Assembly: GCA_020056865.1 (NCBI GenBank) | Contig: JAGVGX010000283.1 | Coordinates: 1 to 7,374, forward strand | DNA length: 7,374 nt | Reading direction: 5' to 3' | Source: Desulfobacterales bacterium | GTDB taxonomy: Bacteria; Desulfobacterota; Desulfobacteria; Desulfobacterales; BuS5 | Shown: positions 1-6,640 of the stretch, in pieces | How the letters are laid out: each line of letters begins with the position of its first letter | Position numbering within the stretch: the stretch's first letter is position 1 | The notes under the pieces: model-generated | Told to the model about the DNA's origin: nothing | The model's database searches: none | What the model saw: the letters and a program-made list of their open reading frames with translations, nothing else | Position numbers and translations under genes: made by a program

Positions 1-1
1 C

Positions 2-571
2 CCTGAAAGTGAACGAATGGTTTATGCTCAGGCGCTAAAAAGGGAAATCGATAGGTTAGCGCCGTATACGGATTTTATTATAGCAGGAGATTTGAACTCA
101 AACTACAATGAATACCTTAGATTCAAAAATTCTGCCAGGTTAAACAATACCGGTGGGAGAACCGGGATTAATCATGTCTTGATGACCATAAAAGGCAATA
201 GTATGGTAAGTGAAAAAACCATGATGGATCAGGCCGATTCAAATAGATATTTGTATAATTTATGGCTTGAAATTGATAAAAAAAACAGATGGTCTCACAA
301 ATTTTCCAAATATAAAAACAGCTTAGATCACATGATTGTCTCCAAAGGTCTTCATGACAATAAAGGACTTTGTTATGTGGACAATTCGTTTAACCGGTTT
401 GACCCGGATTATTTATTTCATAACAACCGTATTTACCGATGGCAGAGATCTAACAACCAAAAAGGCAAGCATTTAGGCAAAGGATATTCTGACCATTTGC
501 CGATATTTGCCTGGTTTTCCACAAAACCTTTCCGTGCTGATAAAAAACAGAGTAAATGCAATCTGAAATAG
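2..571 (+). CDS. EEP-superfamily phosphohydrolase (endonuclease/exonuclease/phosphatase-like), 5'-partial
   Basis: The reading frame is open to the left edge (codons before the first ATG at 17 read P-E-S-E-R), so only the C-terminal part is present and the true start lies outside. Counting the ATG at 17 as residue 1, the visible motifs are GDLNSN at 24-29 (Asp and Asn of the metal/phosphate site), SLDHMIVS at 102-109, and YSDHLPIF at 157-163 with the catalytic Asp-His pair. These are the three C-terminal signatures of the EEP fold, whose members cleave phosphodiester or phosphoester bonds (nucleases, DNase I-like enzymes, sphingomyelinase and inositol phosphatases). The substrate cannot be told from this part. 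The segment between GDLN and LDH (about 40-100) is polar and Lys/Asn-rich, which suggests a family-specific insertion. The C-terminus is a short basic tail. The flavoprotein gene starts 42 bases downstream on the same strand, so the two may be co-transcribed. Fold assignment is good; function is open. Confidence 0.82.
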   Translation, partial: PESERMVYAQALKREIDRLAPYTDFIIAGDLNSNYNEYLRFKNSARLNNTGGRTGINHVLMTIKGNSMVSEKTMMDQADSNRYLYNLWLEIDKKNRWSHKFSKYKNSLDHMIVSKGLHDNKGLCYVDNSFNRFDPDYLFHNNRIYRWQRSNNQKGKHLGKGYSDHLPIFAWFSTKPFRADKKQSKCNLK

Positions 572-613
572 CTGAAAAAAGCCCTAAAACAATACCCGGA
601 GTAATCATCGATT

Positions 614-2239
614 ATGAAAACCAGTCCAGTACTAAACACAATGCATACAGATGTTTTGGTTGTTGGAAGCGGTGGTGCCGGCCTTTTAGCAGCAATAGCA
701 GCAAAAGACCAAGGCGCAGATGTTTTGATCGCTGGCAAGGCAAGGCCAGGCAGATCTAATAATACGGCTATTTCAGGGGGAGTGTACGCTGCGGTTACTG
801 GATCAAAGAAAACAGGTGATACGCACGACCTTCATATTAAGGATACACTTGTCAGCGGGAGATTTATCAATAATCTGGATATGGTTTCAACCATGGTAAA
901 AGGCGCTTACGAACAAACGAGAAACCTTATCAATTACGGGGTTCATCTTCAGCGAAAAAACGATCAGGATTTCTGGGTGATCCATGTGCCCGGCCATAGT
1001 GTTGCCAGGCATCTGTTTACGAAAAACAGCTTTGGAACCGATTTTACTATCCCCATTGCATCCTATGCCAGCAGAAAAAGCATACGGTTTATCTCCAGGG
1101 TATTTGTAGAAAGGCTTGTAAGAGGTGAAAATGGTGAAATTTCAGGAGCGCTTATATGTGATCCTGCAAACAAAAGATTTATTTTTGTTAATGCCAAGTC
1201 TGTGATTCTTGCCACAGGAGGTGCCGGCAGAATCTACTCAAGAACAAATAATGCGCCTGGCACAACCGGAGACGGATATTGTCTGGGTTTTCGTTTGGGT
1301 ATTCCTTTGATAGACATGGAGTTTGTCCAGTTTTATCCCACCCTTCTTTTTGAACATGGGCTTCCAAACGGCCTTGTTGCATATGAAGTTTTTATTTTCA
1401 GAGCAAACGCCAGACTTTATAATGCCAAAGGCGAAGATGTGTTGCTTCGTAATAATATAACAGATCATTCTTCCATGACCAGAGATATTCTTACCCAGGC
1501 GATTGCAAATGAGGTGATGCAAGGCAGAGGTGTCAATGGCGGTGTGATTCTCGATGTTTCGCAGCTTCCTTTAAAAAAATTAGAAAAATACCAGCGGTTT
1601 TTACCGAAAAGCCTTAAGGGAAGAAAGCGTTTTATAATTTCTCCTGCTGTGCATCATTGCATGGGCGGGCTCATGGTCAACGCCAGGGGTGAAACAGGCA
1701 TAGACGGTCTTTATGCTGCTGGAGAAGTCAACGGAGGGATGCACGGCGCCAATAGACTGGGAGGCAATGCGCTTTCTGAAGCCTGGGTTTACGGAAACCT
1801 TACAGGTGTTCTTGCCGCTCAATACGCAAAGAAAGTAAAAACCCCCAGGCAGGGTGTTGATATAGAAGCTGTTTGCAGAAAAATGAATGAACATTTTAAC
1901 CATACGAATTCAGAACATATGTCATGTATTTATAATGAGCTCAAGGATGCCATGTGGGAAAAAGCCGGCATTATCCGTACGGAAGAAAAATTAACACACC
2001 TTTTAAAAACCATAACCGGTCTTAAAGCCAGACTGCATGCATGTATGGTAAAAGATTATAAAGATCTTGTCAGAAAACTGGAGCTTAAAAACATGTTTTT
2101 TGTGGGAGAAGCCATAGCAACGTCTGCGCTGAAAAGAAAAGAGAGCCGGGGTTCGCATTTTAGAGCCGATTACCCTGATGAAGGCGGTGAAACCTGGATT
2201 AAACACATCATGATACGTCCTGATGATTTAAAAGTGTAA
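614..2239 (+). CDS. FAD-binding oxidoreductase, fumarate reductase/succinate dehydrogenase flavoprotein - L-aspartate oxidase superfamily
   Basis: This is a 541-aa soluble flavoprotein, close to the usual NadB length and shorter than typical SdhA. A Rossmann FAD motif opens the protein (VLVVGSGGAG, 14-23). The second FAD/capping regions follow: ISGGVYAA (53-60), ATGGAGRIYSRTN (200-212), TGDGY (218-222) and DMEFVQFYPT (234-243). The late active-site block is well kept: HHCMGG (347-352), GLYAAGEVNGGMHGANRLGGNAL (365-387) with Arg381, and the C-terminal RGSHFRADYP (512-521). The His that carries covalent FAD in SdhA/FrdA aligns with Asn49, so FAD is probably non-covalent, as in NadB. The usual His of QFHPTG is Tyr241, and the RGEGG loop carrying the proton-transfer Arg reads VFIFRANAR (259-267). 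Family members catalyse succinate/fumarate or aspartate redox chemistry, but these changes make the substrate uncertain. No signal peptide, heme-binding or Fe-S partner gene is seen. The ATG at 614 is preceded by GGAG at 598-601 with a rather long 12-base spacer; the next ATG (641) lacks a good site and starts too near the Rossmann motif. Confidence 0.9.
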   Translation: MKTSPVLNTMHTDVLVVGSGGAGLLAAIAAKDQGADVLIAGKARPGRSNNTAISGGVYAAVTGSKKTGDTHDLHIKDTLVSGRFINNLDMVSTMVKGAYEQTRNLINYGVHLQRKNDQDFWVIHVPGHSVARHLFTKNSFGTDFTIPIASYASRKSIRFISRVFVERLVRGENGEISGALICDPANKRFIFVNAKSVILATGGAGRIYSRTNNAPGTTGDGYCLGFRLGIPLIDMEFVQFYPTLLFEHGLPNGLVAYEVFIFRANARLYNAKGEDVLLRNNITDHSSMTRDILTQAIANEVMQGRGVNGGVILDVSQLPLKKLEKYQRFLPKSLKGRKRFIISPAVHHCMGGLMVNARGETGIDGLYAAGEVNGGMHGANRLGGNALSEAWVYGNLTGVLAAQYAKKVKTPRQGVDIEAVCRKMNEHFNHTNSEHMSCIYNELKDAMWEKAGIIRTEEKLTHLLKTITGLKARLHACMVKDYKDLVRKLELKNMFFVGEAIATSALKRKESRGSHFRADYPDEGGETWIKHIMIRPDDLKV

Positions 2240-2276
2240 AAAGATCCCCTGTTTATATTCAAGTATGAATCAGGGG
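2238..2276 (-). terminator. Rho-independent terminator of the rimO-pgsA run
   Basis: CCCCTG at 2246-2251 pairs with CAGGGG at 2271-2276. An inner TTCA/TGAA stem closes on an AGTA loop, with an asymmetric internal bulge between the two stems. Read on the minus strand, the hairpin is followed by ATCTTTTTA (complement of 2245-2237), a U-rich tail. It lies 26 bases beyond the pgsA stop, so it fits termination of the minus-strand operon. On the plus strand the hairpin has no T-run after it, so stopping the flavoprotein transcript there would rely on the hairpin alone. Confidence 0.6.
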
Positions 2277-2301
2277 CAACGTGAGATATGGTTGTATTTG
2301 A

Positions 2302-2850
2302 TCATCGGTTATTTGCCGAAAATTCCTGAAGCATTTTCAGGCCTTTAATAATATAATCAAGCCCGGATGTTATGGTTAAAAAAGCGGTAACCCAATAAAA
2401 AGGCCATAAAATGACCCACTCACGTATGGCGAACTGATTATCAAGCAGAATTAAAAAAATAGTTAAAAGCTGAACAACGGTGGTGCATTTGCTGACCAGG
2501 CTGGGTTGTATGGCGATTTTTTTCCCCATGATGGCAATCATGGCAATGCCCAGAAAGATTAAAACATCTCTGGTTATGACAATAACTGTCAGCCAGCCCG
2601 GAACTACTTTGAGTATGGCCAGACTCACAAATGCAGACGTGAGCAGCAGTTTGTCAGCAAGAGGGTCAAGGTATGATCCAAGGATGGTGTGCTGATTGAA
2701 GTACCTTGCCAAAAGGCCGTCAAGAGCATCGCTTATACCGGCAAGAGCAAATACCAGCAGCGCAAAAAAAAACATTTTTTTAATCAGTAATATAACAAAA
2801 AAGGGGGTAATCAGTATCCTTATGATGGATACGATATTTGGTATATTCAT
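2302..2850 (-). CDS. pgsA: CDP-diacylglycerol-glycerol-3-phosphate 3-phosphatidyltransferase
   Basis: This integral inner-membrane enzyme joins CDP-diacylglycerol and sn-glycerol 3-phosphate to make phosphatidylglycerol phosphate, the committed step to phosphatidylglycerol and cardiolipin. From the ATG at 2850 the product is 182 aa. The CDP-alcohol phosphatidyltransferase signature is complete at 41-66: D41xxD44-G45xxA48-R49, eight residues, G58xxxD62xxxD66, giving all four metal/catalytic aspartates. The N-terminus MNIPNIVSIIRILITPFFV is the familiar PgsA start, and PSLVSKCTTVVQ (116-127) matches the P-x3-K-x-x-T region of PgsA. Several hydrophobic helices follow (about 12-36, 68-84, 87-108, 124-138, 147-161). 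I chose ATG 2850 because it aligns with the family start, although no clear Shine-Dalgarno precedes it. A TTG at 2898 would add 16 polar residues and overlap the upstream stop as TTGA, so it remains possible. It is the last gene of the minus-strand run. PgsA is preferred over phosphatidylserine or cardiolipin synthase relatives because of the N-terminus and length. Confidence 0.92.
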   Translation of the reverse strand: MNIPNIVSIIRILITPFFVILLIKKMFFFALLVFALAGISDALDGLLARYFNQHTILGSYLDPLADKLLLTSAFVSLAILKVVPGWLTVIVITRDVLIFLGIAMIAIMGKKIAIQPSLVSKCTTVVQLLTIFLILLDNQFAIREWVILWPFYWVTAFLTITSGLDYIIKGLKMLQEFSANNR

Positions 2851-2894
2851 GGTTGAGTTAGATGGTTTCAATGCTTTTTTCAATATGGGGCAGT

Positions 2895-4109
2895 TCAATT
2901 TAAAGGGTTTTCCGGTATAAGGCCAACTTTAAGATAATTATCTGAAACATCATGTATTTTTATGCCAAACTGTGTAAATGTTTTCAACATTAAGGCTTTT
3001 GCAAGTGCGTTTGCATTGCCATCAAATGTTACAAACATCAAGGCGCTATTTGACTGCATGTTACGAATTTGAACATCTATGACCCCGGGTATGTTGCGAA
3101 GTTCTTTGCGAAACATAACAAAGTTTGCAAGATGGTTGGTTCCTTCAACGGTAACATCTATGCCCTTCTGGTTGATTATTCCTTTTTCCCATGCGTCTTT
3201 GATTTTTTGGGAAAGGCCATTTCCGGCAAGTCGGCATGCTGCTTCAAGAGCATCGCTGCATCCCTGGCTGATATCAGCATTAACGGTGGTCGCTGTTTTG
3301 GTTATATCGGCAATCTGTTTGCCGGAATCGGTTCTAATGGCCTGCACGGAAACGGTTCCCTGAAAGGATTTAACATCTTCACCTAAAAGGTTCAAGGTTT
3401 TATCAGCAGTGGCTGTTCCCAGAATAACCACATCTGCTTTAAACCAGAGCCCAAGGCTCAATGCCTCCTGAGGGCTCAGATTCGCCTGCTTTATTGTCAA
3501 CAAGCTGCCATCTTTGTGTCCGGTTGTGTGATCTGCTACAGGAAACCCGTTTTCTTTCATTATGCCAGATAGTATGGATTCGCTCCGAGATTCAGCAGGT
3601 TTAAAATTATTGCCCCACCAGAAGAAAGGATATGCATCCGAACACATCTTTTCAGTAACAAGAAACAGAATTTTAGGAAACAGAGTTTCGGAGGTGCCAA
3701 GACCAATACGTTCCAGTTGTTCTTTTAATTTGTCGATGGAAACAGTAGCTTGTACCATGACTCTGTATTTGTTCTTTAAAACCAGTTCAGCCTGGACCTT
3801 GTAGTTCAGGATATACTGTTCGGCGTTTTCATAGATCATTTCATTGATATTATCAAATTTTTCTATCAGATAGGCACGGGGCATAAGGTCAGAAACGGTG
3901 TATCCAACAGCAGAGACAAGGCTGTTTGCAATGGCTTTGTCTCTTGCCTGGGAGACATTATTTTTGATAACAATGCTTGTTCCAATAACATCTAAGGCTT
4001 TTTTTGAGGCGTCTTCCCCGGCCCAAAGCACAGAGGATAATACGAAGATGACTGTAAGGGTCAGACCCGCCAACCGGATATGTCTTGTTACGTTTTTTGG
4101 TATGAACAT
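2895..4109 (-). CDS. Exported FlgT/CsgG-like protein of unknown function
   Basis: This is a 404-aa protein with a classical signal peptide: basic start (Lys5, Arg9, Arg12), hydrophobic core 13-28 and a likely cut after VLWA (27-30). No lipobox cysteine is present, so a soluble periplasmic location is inferred. Three regions can be seen. Residues 36-135 contain ISQARDKAIANSL-like text (NVSQARDKAIANSLVSAVG, 51-69) and a beta-rich tail (YKVQAELVLKNKYRVMVQATVSI), which resembles the N-terminal domain of flagellar assembly protein FlgT. Residues 143-305 (ILFLVTEK; ALSLGLWFKADVVILGTATAD; IRTDSGKQIADITKTATTV) resemble the nucleotide-binding-like fold of CsgG/LpoB-type envelope proteins. Residues 315-396 form a beta-alpha-beta module with the LRNIPGVIDVQIR text. 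The resemblance is by eye and the role is unknown; no flagellar gene is nearby. GGAG at 4121-4124 lies 11 bases before the ATG. It sits 22 bases after the polyprenyl synthase stop, and its own stop abuts the possible TTG start of pgsA, so it is almost surely co-transcribed with lipid and quinone genes. Confidence 0.75.
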   Translation of the reverse strand: MFIPKNVTRHIRLAGLTLTVIFVLSSVLWAGEDASKKALDVIGTSIVIKNNVSQARDKAIANSLVSAVGYTVSDLMPRAYLIEKFDNINEMIYENAEQYILNYKVQAELVLKNKYRVMVQATVSIDKLKEQLERIGLGTSETLFPKILFLVTEKMCSDAYPFFWWGNNFKPAESRSESILSGIMKENGFPVADHTTGHKDGSLLTIKQANLSPQEALSLGLWFKADVVILGTATADKTLNLLGEDVKSFQGTVSVQAIRTDSGKQIADITKTATTVNADISQGCSDALEAACRLAGNGLSQKIKDAWEKGIINQKGIDVTVEGTNHLANFVMFRKELRNIPGVIDVQIRNMQSNSALMFVTFDGNANALAKALMLKTFTQFGIKIHDVSDNYLKVGLIPENPLN

Positions 4110-4120
4110 GTATGTAGGGT

Positions 4121-4124
4121 CTCC
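4121..4124 (-). promoter_or_regulatory. Ribosome binding site of the FlgT/CsgG-like gene
   Basis: The minus strand reads GGAG here, 11 bases before the ATG at 4109, in the 22-base gap after the polyprenyl synthase stop. The spacing is longer than ideal, but no better start codon or site is nearby. Confidence 0.5.
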
Positions 4125-4131
4125 GATTTAA

Positions 4132-5112
4132 TCATACGTCTCTCAATAAGGCATAATCGGCTATATTGAGAAAAAGATCTTTTGTCTCAGAATCTTTAAA
4201 CGATAAAAGCGCTTGTTTTGCCGCTGTTATATGACCGGCAGCTTGATGGCTGGTATAGGAAAAGCCGTTATATTTTTCTATTAACTCAATCAGTGCGTGA
4301 AAATTATCCTGCGTAAACGCTTTGGTTGTGATAATTGTTTCCATAAGAAGGCGGTCTTCCAAACAGGCATGCTTAAGCGCATATATAAGCGGAAGGGTAA
4401 TTTTCCCTTCCTTAAGATCAGCGCCGATGTTTTTGCCCAGTGTTTTTGTTTCTGATGTGTAATCAAGAAGGTCATCTGTCATTTGAAAGGCAATGCCCAA
4501 ATTGAATCCGTATTCGGAAAGGGCTTCTATATTTTTTTCGGGTGCATCGGCAATAATTGCACCTGCCTGGCACGCACACTGAAACAGTACTGCGGTTTTC
4601 CAGGAAATGATATCCATATATTGTTTTTCCGAGATGTCTGTTTTCCTTGAGTTCATTAATTGGGATATTTCTCCGAGAGACATTTTTTCAGCGATGTGTG
4701 CAACAATTTTTGTCAATCGGATATTGTTTGTTTCCGCAGCGATTAAAATGGCGCGTGCAAGAAGAAAATCTCCGGTAAGAATTGTTTCCGGATTGCCCCA
4801 TATTATGTGTGCTGCAGGTTTTCCTCTTCGTGTAGAAGATAGATCAATAAGATCGTCATGCAAAAGAGTTGCGGCATGGAGGTATTCAAAAACCGTAGAA
4901 AAAACAATATGATCGTTTCCCTGATAGCCACATAGTTTTGACGAAAGAATCATAAGCAGCGGCCGTAATCTTTTCCCGCCTGAAAATAGAATGTGACCTG
5001 CTATTTTGGAAACCAGATCAATTTGAGGGTTTAAATGGTTTTTAAGCGCAGCTTCAACCCCTTCAAGGTCATCTTTTGCCATGGCATATATCTTATGTTT
5101 AATGTCCTTCAT
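4132..5112 (-). CDS. ispB: Long-chain trans-polyprenyl diphosphate synthase (octaprenyl-type)
   Basis: This 326-aa all-helical prenyl chain elongase condenses isopentenyl diphosphate onto an allylic diphosphate. Family landmarks in order are GGKRLRP (45-51, substrate binding), first Asp-rich motif HDDLID (85-90: Asp86, Asp87, Asp90) followed by Arg95-Arg96, GDFLLARA (114-121), and second Asp-rich motif QMTDDLLDY (210-218: Asp213, Asp214, Asp217) followed by GKNIGADLKEGKITLPLIY (226-244). The fifth residue before the first motif is Ala81. A small residue there, instead of Phe or Tyr, is known to let the chain grow long, so a C35-C45 product for the quinone side chain is more likely than FPP or GGPP. 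In an anaerobe the quinone would be menaquinone. Exact chain length cannot be read, so the symbol is a family label. The start ATG overlaps the rimO stop (ATGA) and has a strong AGGAG seven bases upstream, which points to translational coupling. Both aspartate motifs are intact, arguing for an active enzyme. Confidence 0.92.
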   Translation of the reverse strand: MKDIKHKIYAMAKDDLEGVEAALKNHLNPQIDLVSKIAGHILFSGGKRLRPLLMILSSKLCGYQGNDHIVFSTVFEYLHAATLLHDDLIDLSSTRRGKPAAHIIWGNPETILTGDFLLARAILIAAETNNIRLTKIVAHIAEKMSLGEISQLMNSRKTDISEKQYMDIISWKTAVLFQCACQAGAIIADAPEKNIEALSEYGFNLGIAFQMTDDLLDYTSETKTLGKNIGADLKEGKITLPLIYALKHACLEDRLLMETIITTKAFTQDNFHALIELIEKYNGFSYTSHQAAGHITAAKQALLSFKDSETKDLFLNIADYALLRDV

Positions 5113-6443
5113 GCAACATCTCCTATAAGATCATATTCCAAAGCATTGACAATTCGTATTTGGGCAAATTGTCCTGCATGTAAATCATGGGGTTTACTGG
5201 GATGAATATAGGTTATTCCGTCCGATTCAGGGGTCTGAAAGTAAGTACGTCCCTTATACGTATTTTCATCTGAAGCCTCTTCTACAAGAACTTGATATAT
5301 ATTTCCCATATGTTGTGTGTTTATTTCCAAAGATATATCCTGCTGACATGACATAAGCTGGTCATAGCGTTCTTTTGCCTTTTCTTCTGCCACATGGTTG
5401 TCAAGTTTGTGCGACAAAATATCTTCGGAGTCTGAGTATAAAAATGTCCCGAGATGTGAAAAACGGATGTCTTTTATAAATTGTAAAAGCATGTTAAAGT
5501 CAGCGTCAGTTTCTCCTGGGAAACCCACCATCGCAGTTGTTCGCAGAGCTGCATCAGGATCGGTTTTTTTAATTGTATGAAACAGTCTGTAAAGATCTTT
5601 ACGGGTATATCGTCTTCCCATTTTTTTTAAAACCGAATCACTGGCATGCTGAATGGGAATATCGTAATAAGAGCATATATTGGTATGGGAAGCAACTGTT
5701 TTGATAACAGCTGGATTTACGCTTTCAGGATTGGCGTATAATAATCGAATCCATATATTTTCTGATATATTGGCGAGGCGTTCGAGTAATTTTCCTATAA
5801 AAACTTCAGGTTCAAGGTCTGTCCCGTAGGAGGTGGTATCCTGAGCAACAAGTATCAGTTCTTTTACGCCGGAGGATACCAAAAAAGAGGCTTCTGAAAC
5901 AATACTTTCCAAGGAGCGGCTTTTCAGTTTGCCGCGCAGTTTGGGAATAATACAATAGGTGCAGTGCCTGCTGCAGCCTTCGGCTATTTTTAGATAAGCC
6001 ATATGCTCTGTTGTCAAAACTCTATGGGAAGGCATGTCCTGAACCGCTATTGAATCCGGATCAGGAAGAATACATTGGGGTTGGGTCGTGATATCCCTTG
6101 CCGCCTGGATTATTTTATCAAAAGCGCCGGTGCCGAGGAAAACATCCACTTCTGGCAGTGCAGGCATAATTTTTTCCCTGTAACGTTCAGGCAAACATCC
6201 GGCAACAATGAGTTTTTTACAAAGGCCGTTTTTTTTATGCTGCGCAAGTTCGAGAATGGTATCAATGGATTCATTGATTGCCGATTCGATAAAACTGCAT
6301 GTATTGATGATAATTGTTTCTGCTTCTTCGGGGTGAGATGTAATCACCCATCCTGAGTTTGAAAGCTTTCCCAGCATCATTTCACTGTCAACGCGATTTT
6401 TTGCGCATCCCAGACTGGTCAGATAAAGTTTTGTTTTTCTCAT
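5109..6443 (-). CDS. rimO: Ribosomal protein uS12 methylthiotransferase RimO
   Basis: This cytoplasmic radical-SAM enzyme adds a methylthio group to the conserved aspartate of ribosomal protein S12 using two 4Fe-4S clusters. From the ATG at 6443 it is 444 aa, the normal family length. The N-terminal UPF0004 domain has SLGCAKNRVDSE (10-21) and three cluster cysteines, Cys13, Cys49 (INTCSF) and Cys83 (AGCLPER). The radical-SAM CxxxCxxC is Cys157-Cys161-Cys164 in AEGCSRHCTYCIIPKLRG (154-171). AQDTTSYGTDL (200-210), PIQHASDSVLKKMGR (263-277) and MVGFPGETDADF (305-316) follow, then a C-terminal TRAM domain (about 376-444). The CAKN-VDSE and AQDTTSYG text favours RimO over the tRNA enzymes MiaB and MtaB. 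Start choice: an in-frame ATG at 6509 would add 22 residues (with Cys and Ile/Asn-rich text) not usual for the family, whereas MRKTKLYLTSLGC is the standard beginning. GGA at about ten bases upstream is a weak ribosome site. It is the first gene of the minus-strand run. Confidence 0.95.
   Translation of the reverse strand: MRKTKLYLTSLGCAKNRVDSEMMLGKLSNSGWVITSHPEEAETIIINTCSFIESAINESIDTILELAQHKKNGLCKKLIVAGCLPERYREKIMPALPEVDVFLGTGAFDKIIQAARDITTQPQCILPDPDSIAVQDMPSHRVLTTEHMAYLKIAEGCSRHCTYCIIPKLRGKLKSRSLESIVSEASFLVSSGVKELILVAQDTTSYGTDLEPEVFIGKLLERLANISENIWIRLLYANPESVNPAVIKTVASHTNICSYYDIPIQHASDSVLKKMGRRYTRKDLYRLFHTIKKTDPDAALRTTAMVGFPGETDADFNMLLQFIKDIRFSHLGTFLYSDSEDILSHKLDNHVAEEKAKERYDQLMSCQQDISLEINTQHMGNIYQVLVEEASDENTYKGRTYFQTPESDGITYIHPSKPHDLHAGQFAQIRIVNALEYDLIGDVA
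5120..5124 (-). promoter_or_regulatory. Ribosome binding site for the polyprenyl synthase, inside the rimO 3' end
   Basis: The minus strand reads AGGAG at 5124-5120, seven bases before the ATG at 5112, and lies within the last codons of rimO. It is the strongest Shine-Dalgarno in the window, and with the ATGA overlap it fixes the start of the polyprenyl synthase gene. Confidence 0.8.
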
Positions 6444-6514
6444 GAACAAACAATCCGTATCAATAGTATTACAATTTGATATATGATATAACATATTACA
6501 TATATACATTTAAA

Positions 6515-6532
6515 TTGCATTGATTTATGCAA
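6515..6532. repeat. 18-bp inverted repeat, possible operator
   Basis: TTGCAT at 6515-6520 and ATGCAA at 6527-6532 are perfect inverted 6-bp arms around a 6-base spacer. The dyad lies just downstream of the candidate -10 for the rimO transcript, over the expected transcription start, where a repressor would act. The region is very AT-rich, so a short palindrome may arise by chance. The regulator, if any, is unknown. Confidence 0.35.
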
Positions 6533-6533
6533 C

Positions 6534-6562
6534 TGTATATATTTACTTTAAAACTTGTTCAA
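6534..6562 (-). promoter_or_regulatory. Candidate sigma-70 promoter for rimO-ispB-pgsA
   Basis: The minus strand has TTGAAC (6562-6557, 4 of 6 to the -35 consensus) and TATACA (6539-6534, 4 of 6 to the -10) with an exact 17-base spacer. The transcript would start near 6527 and leave a leader of about 84 bases before the rimO ATG. Found by eye in AT-rich DNA; competing TATA-like boxes exist between 6480 and 6510. Confidence 0.4.
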
Positions 6563-6583
6563 TATTTTTTATTTTTTTAACAT
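6555..6583 (+). promoter_or_regulatory. Candidate sigma-70 promoter for proS
   Basis: TTGTTC (6555-6560) and TAACAT (6578-6583) are separated by 17 bases made almost only of A and T. Transcription would start near 6590, giving a leader of about 57 bases. The -35 overlaps the -35 of the opposite-strand candidate, so both could share one RNA polymerase entry region. The match is only 3 of 6 and 4 of 6, so this is tentative. Confidence 0.35.
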
Positions 6584-6633
6584 GATTTAAGTATATTTGC
6601 CATGGGAAATGAATAAACCGTGTTTGTTAAAAA

Positions 6634-6637
6634 AGGA
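6634..6637 (+). promoter_or_regulatory. Ribosome binding site of proS
   Basis: AGGA lies nine bases before the ATG at 6647, within AAAAGGATAAACGTCT. It supports the chosen proS start; no other in-frame start precedes the conserved N-terminus. Confidence 0.65.
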
Positions 6638-6640
6638 TAA

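Noticed and set aside
433..738. Minus-strand open frame opposite the EEP 3' end
   Set aside because: It lies antisense across two genes with recognisable motifs in the other strand and shows no domain or ribosome site.
556..759. Short plus-strand open frame spanning the junction of the EEP gene and the flavoprotein
   Set aside because: It overlaps the well-supported flavoprotein N-terminus in another frame, has Arg/Trp/Cys-rich text and no family match; a shadow frame.
3069..3386. Plus-strand open frames antisense to the FlgT/CsgG-like gene
   Set aside because: The opposite strand codes a continuous 404-aa protein with a signal peptide and operon spacing; these frames overlap each other and look like complements.
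6444..6509. N-terminal extension of RimO from an ATG at 6509
   Set aside because: The 22 added residues precede the standard RimO N-terminus, have no homology I recognise and would put the start nearly on top of the candidate promoter and its start site.
6561..6580. T-rich tract as a terminator or as intrinsic curved DNA element
   Set aside because: No GC-rich stem precedes it on either strand, so it is not a terminator; it is better read as the AT-rich spacer of the proS promoter.
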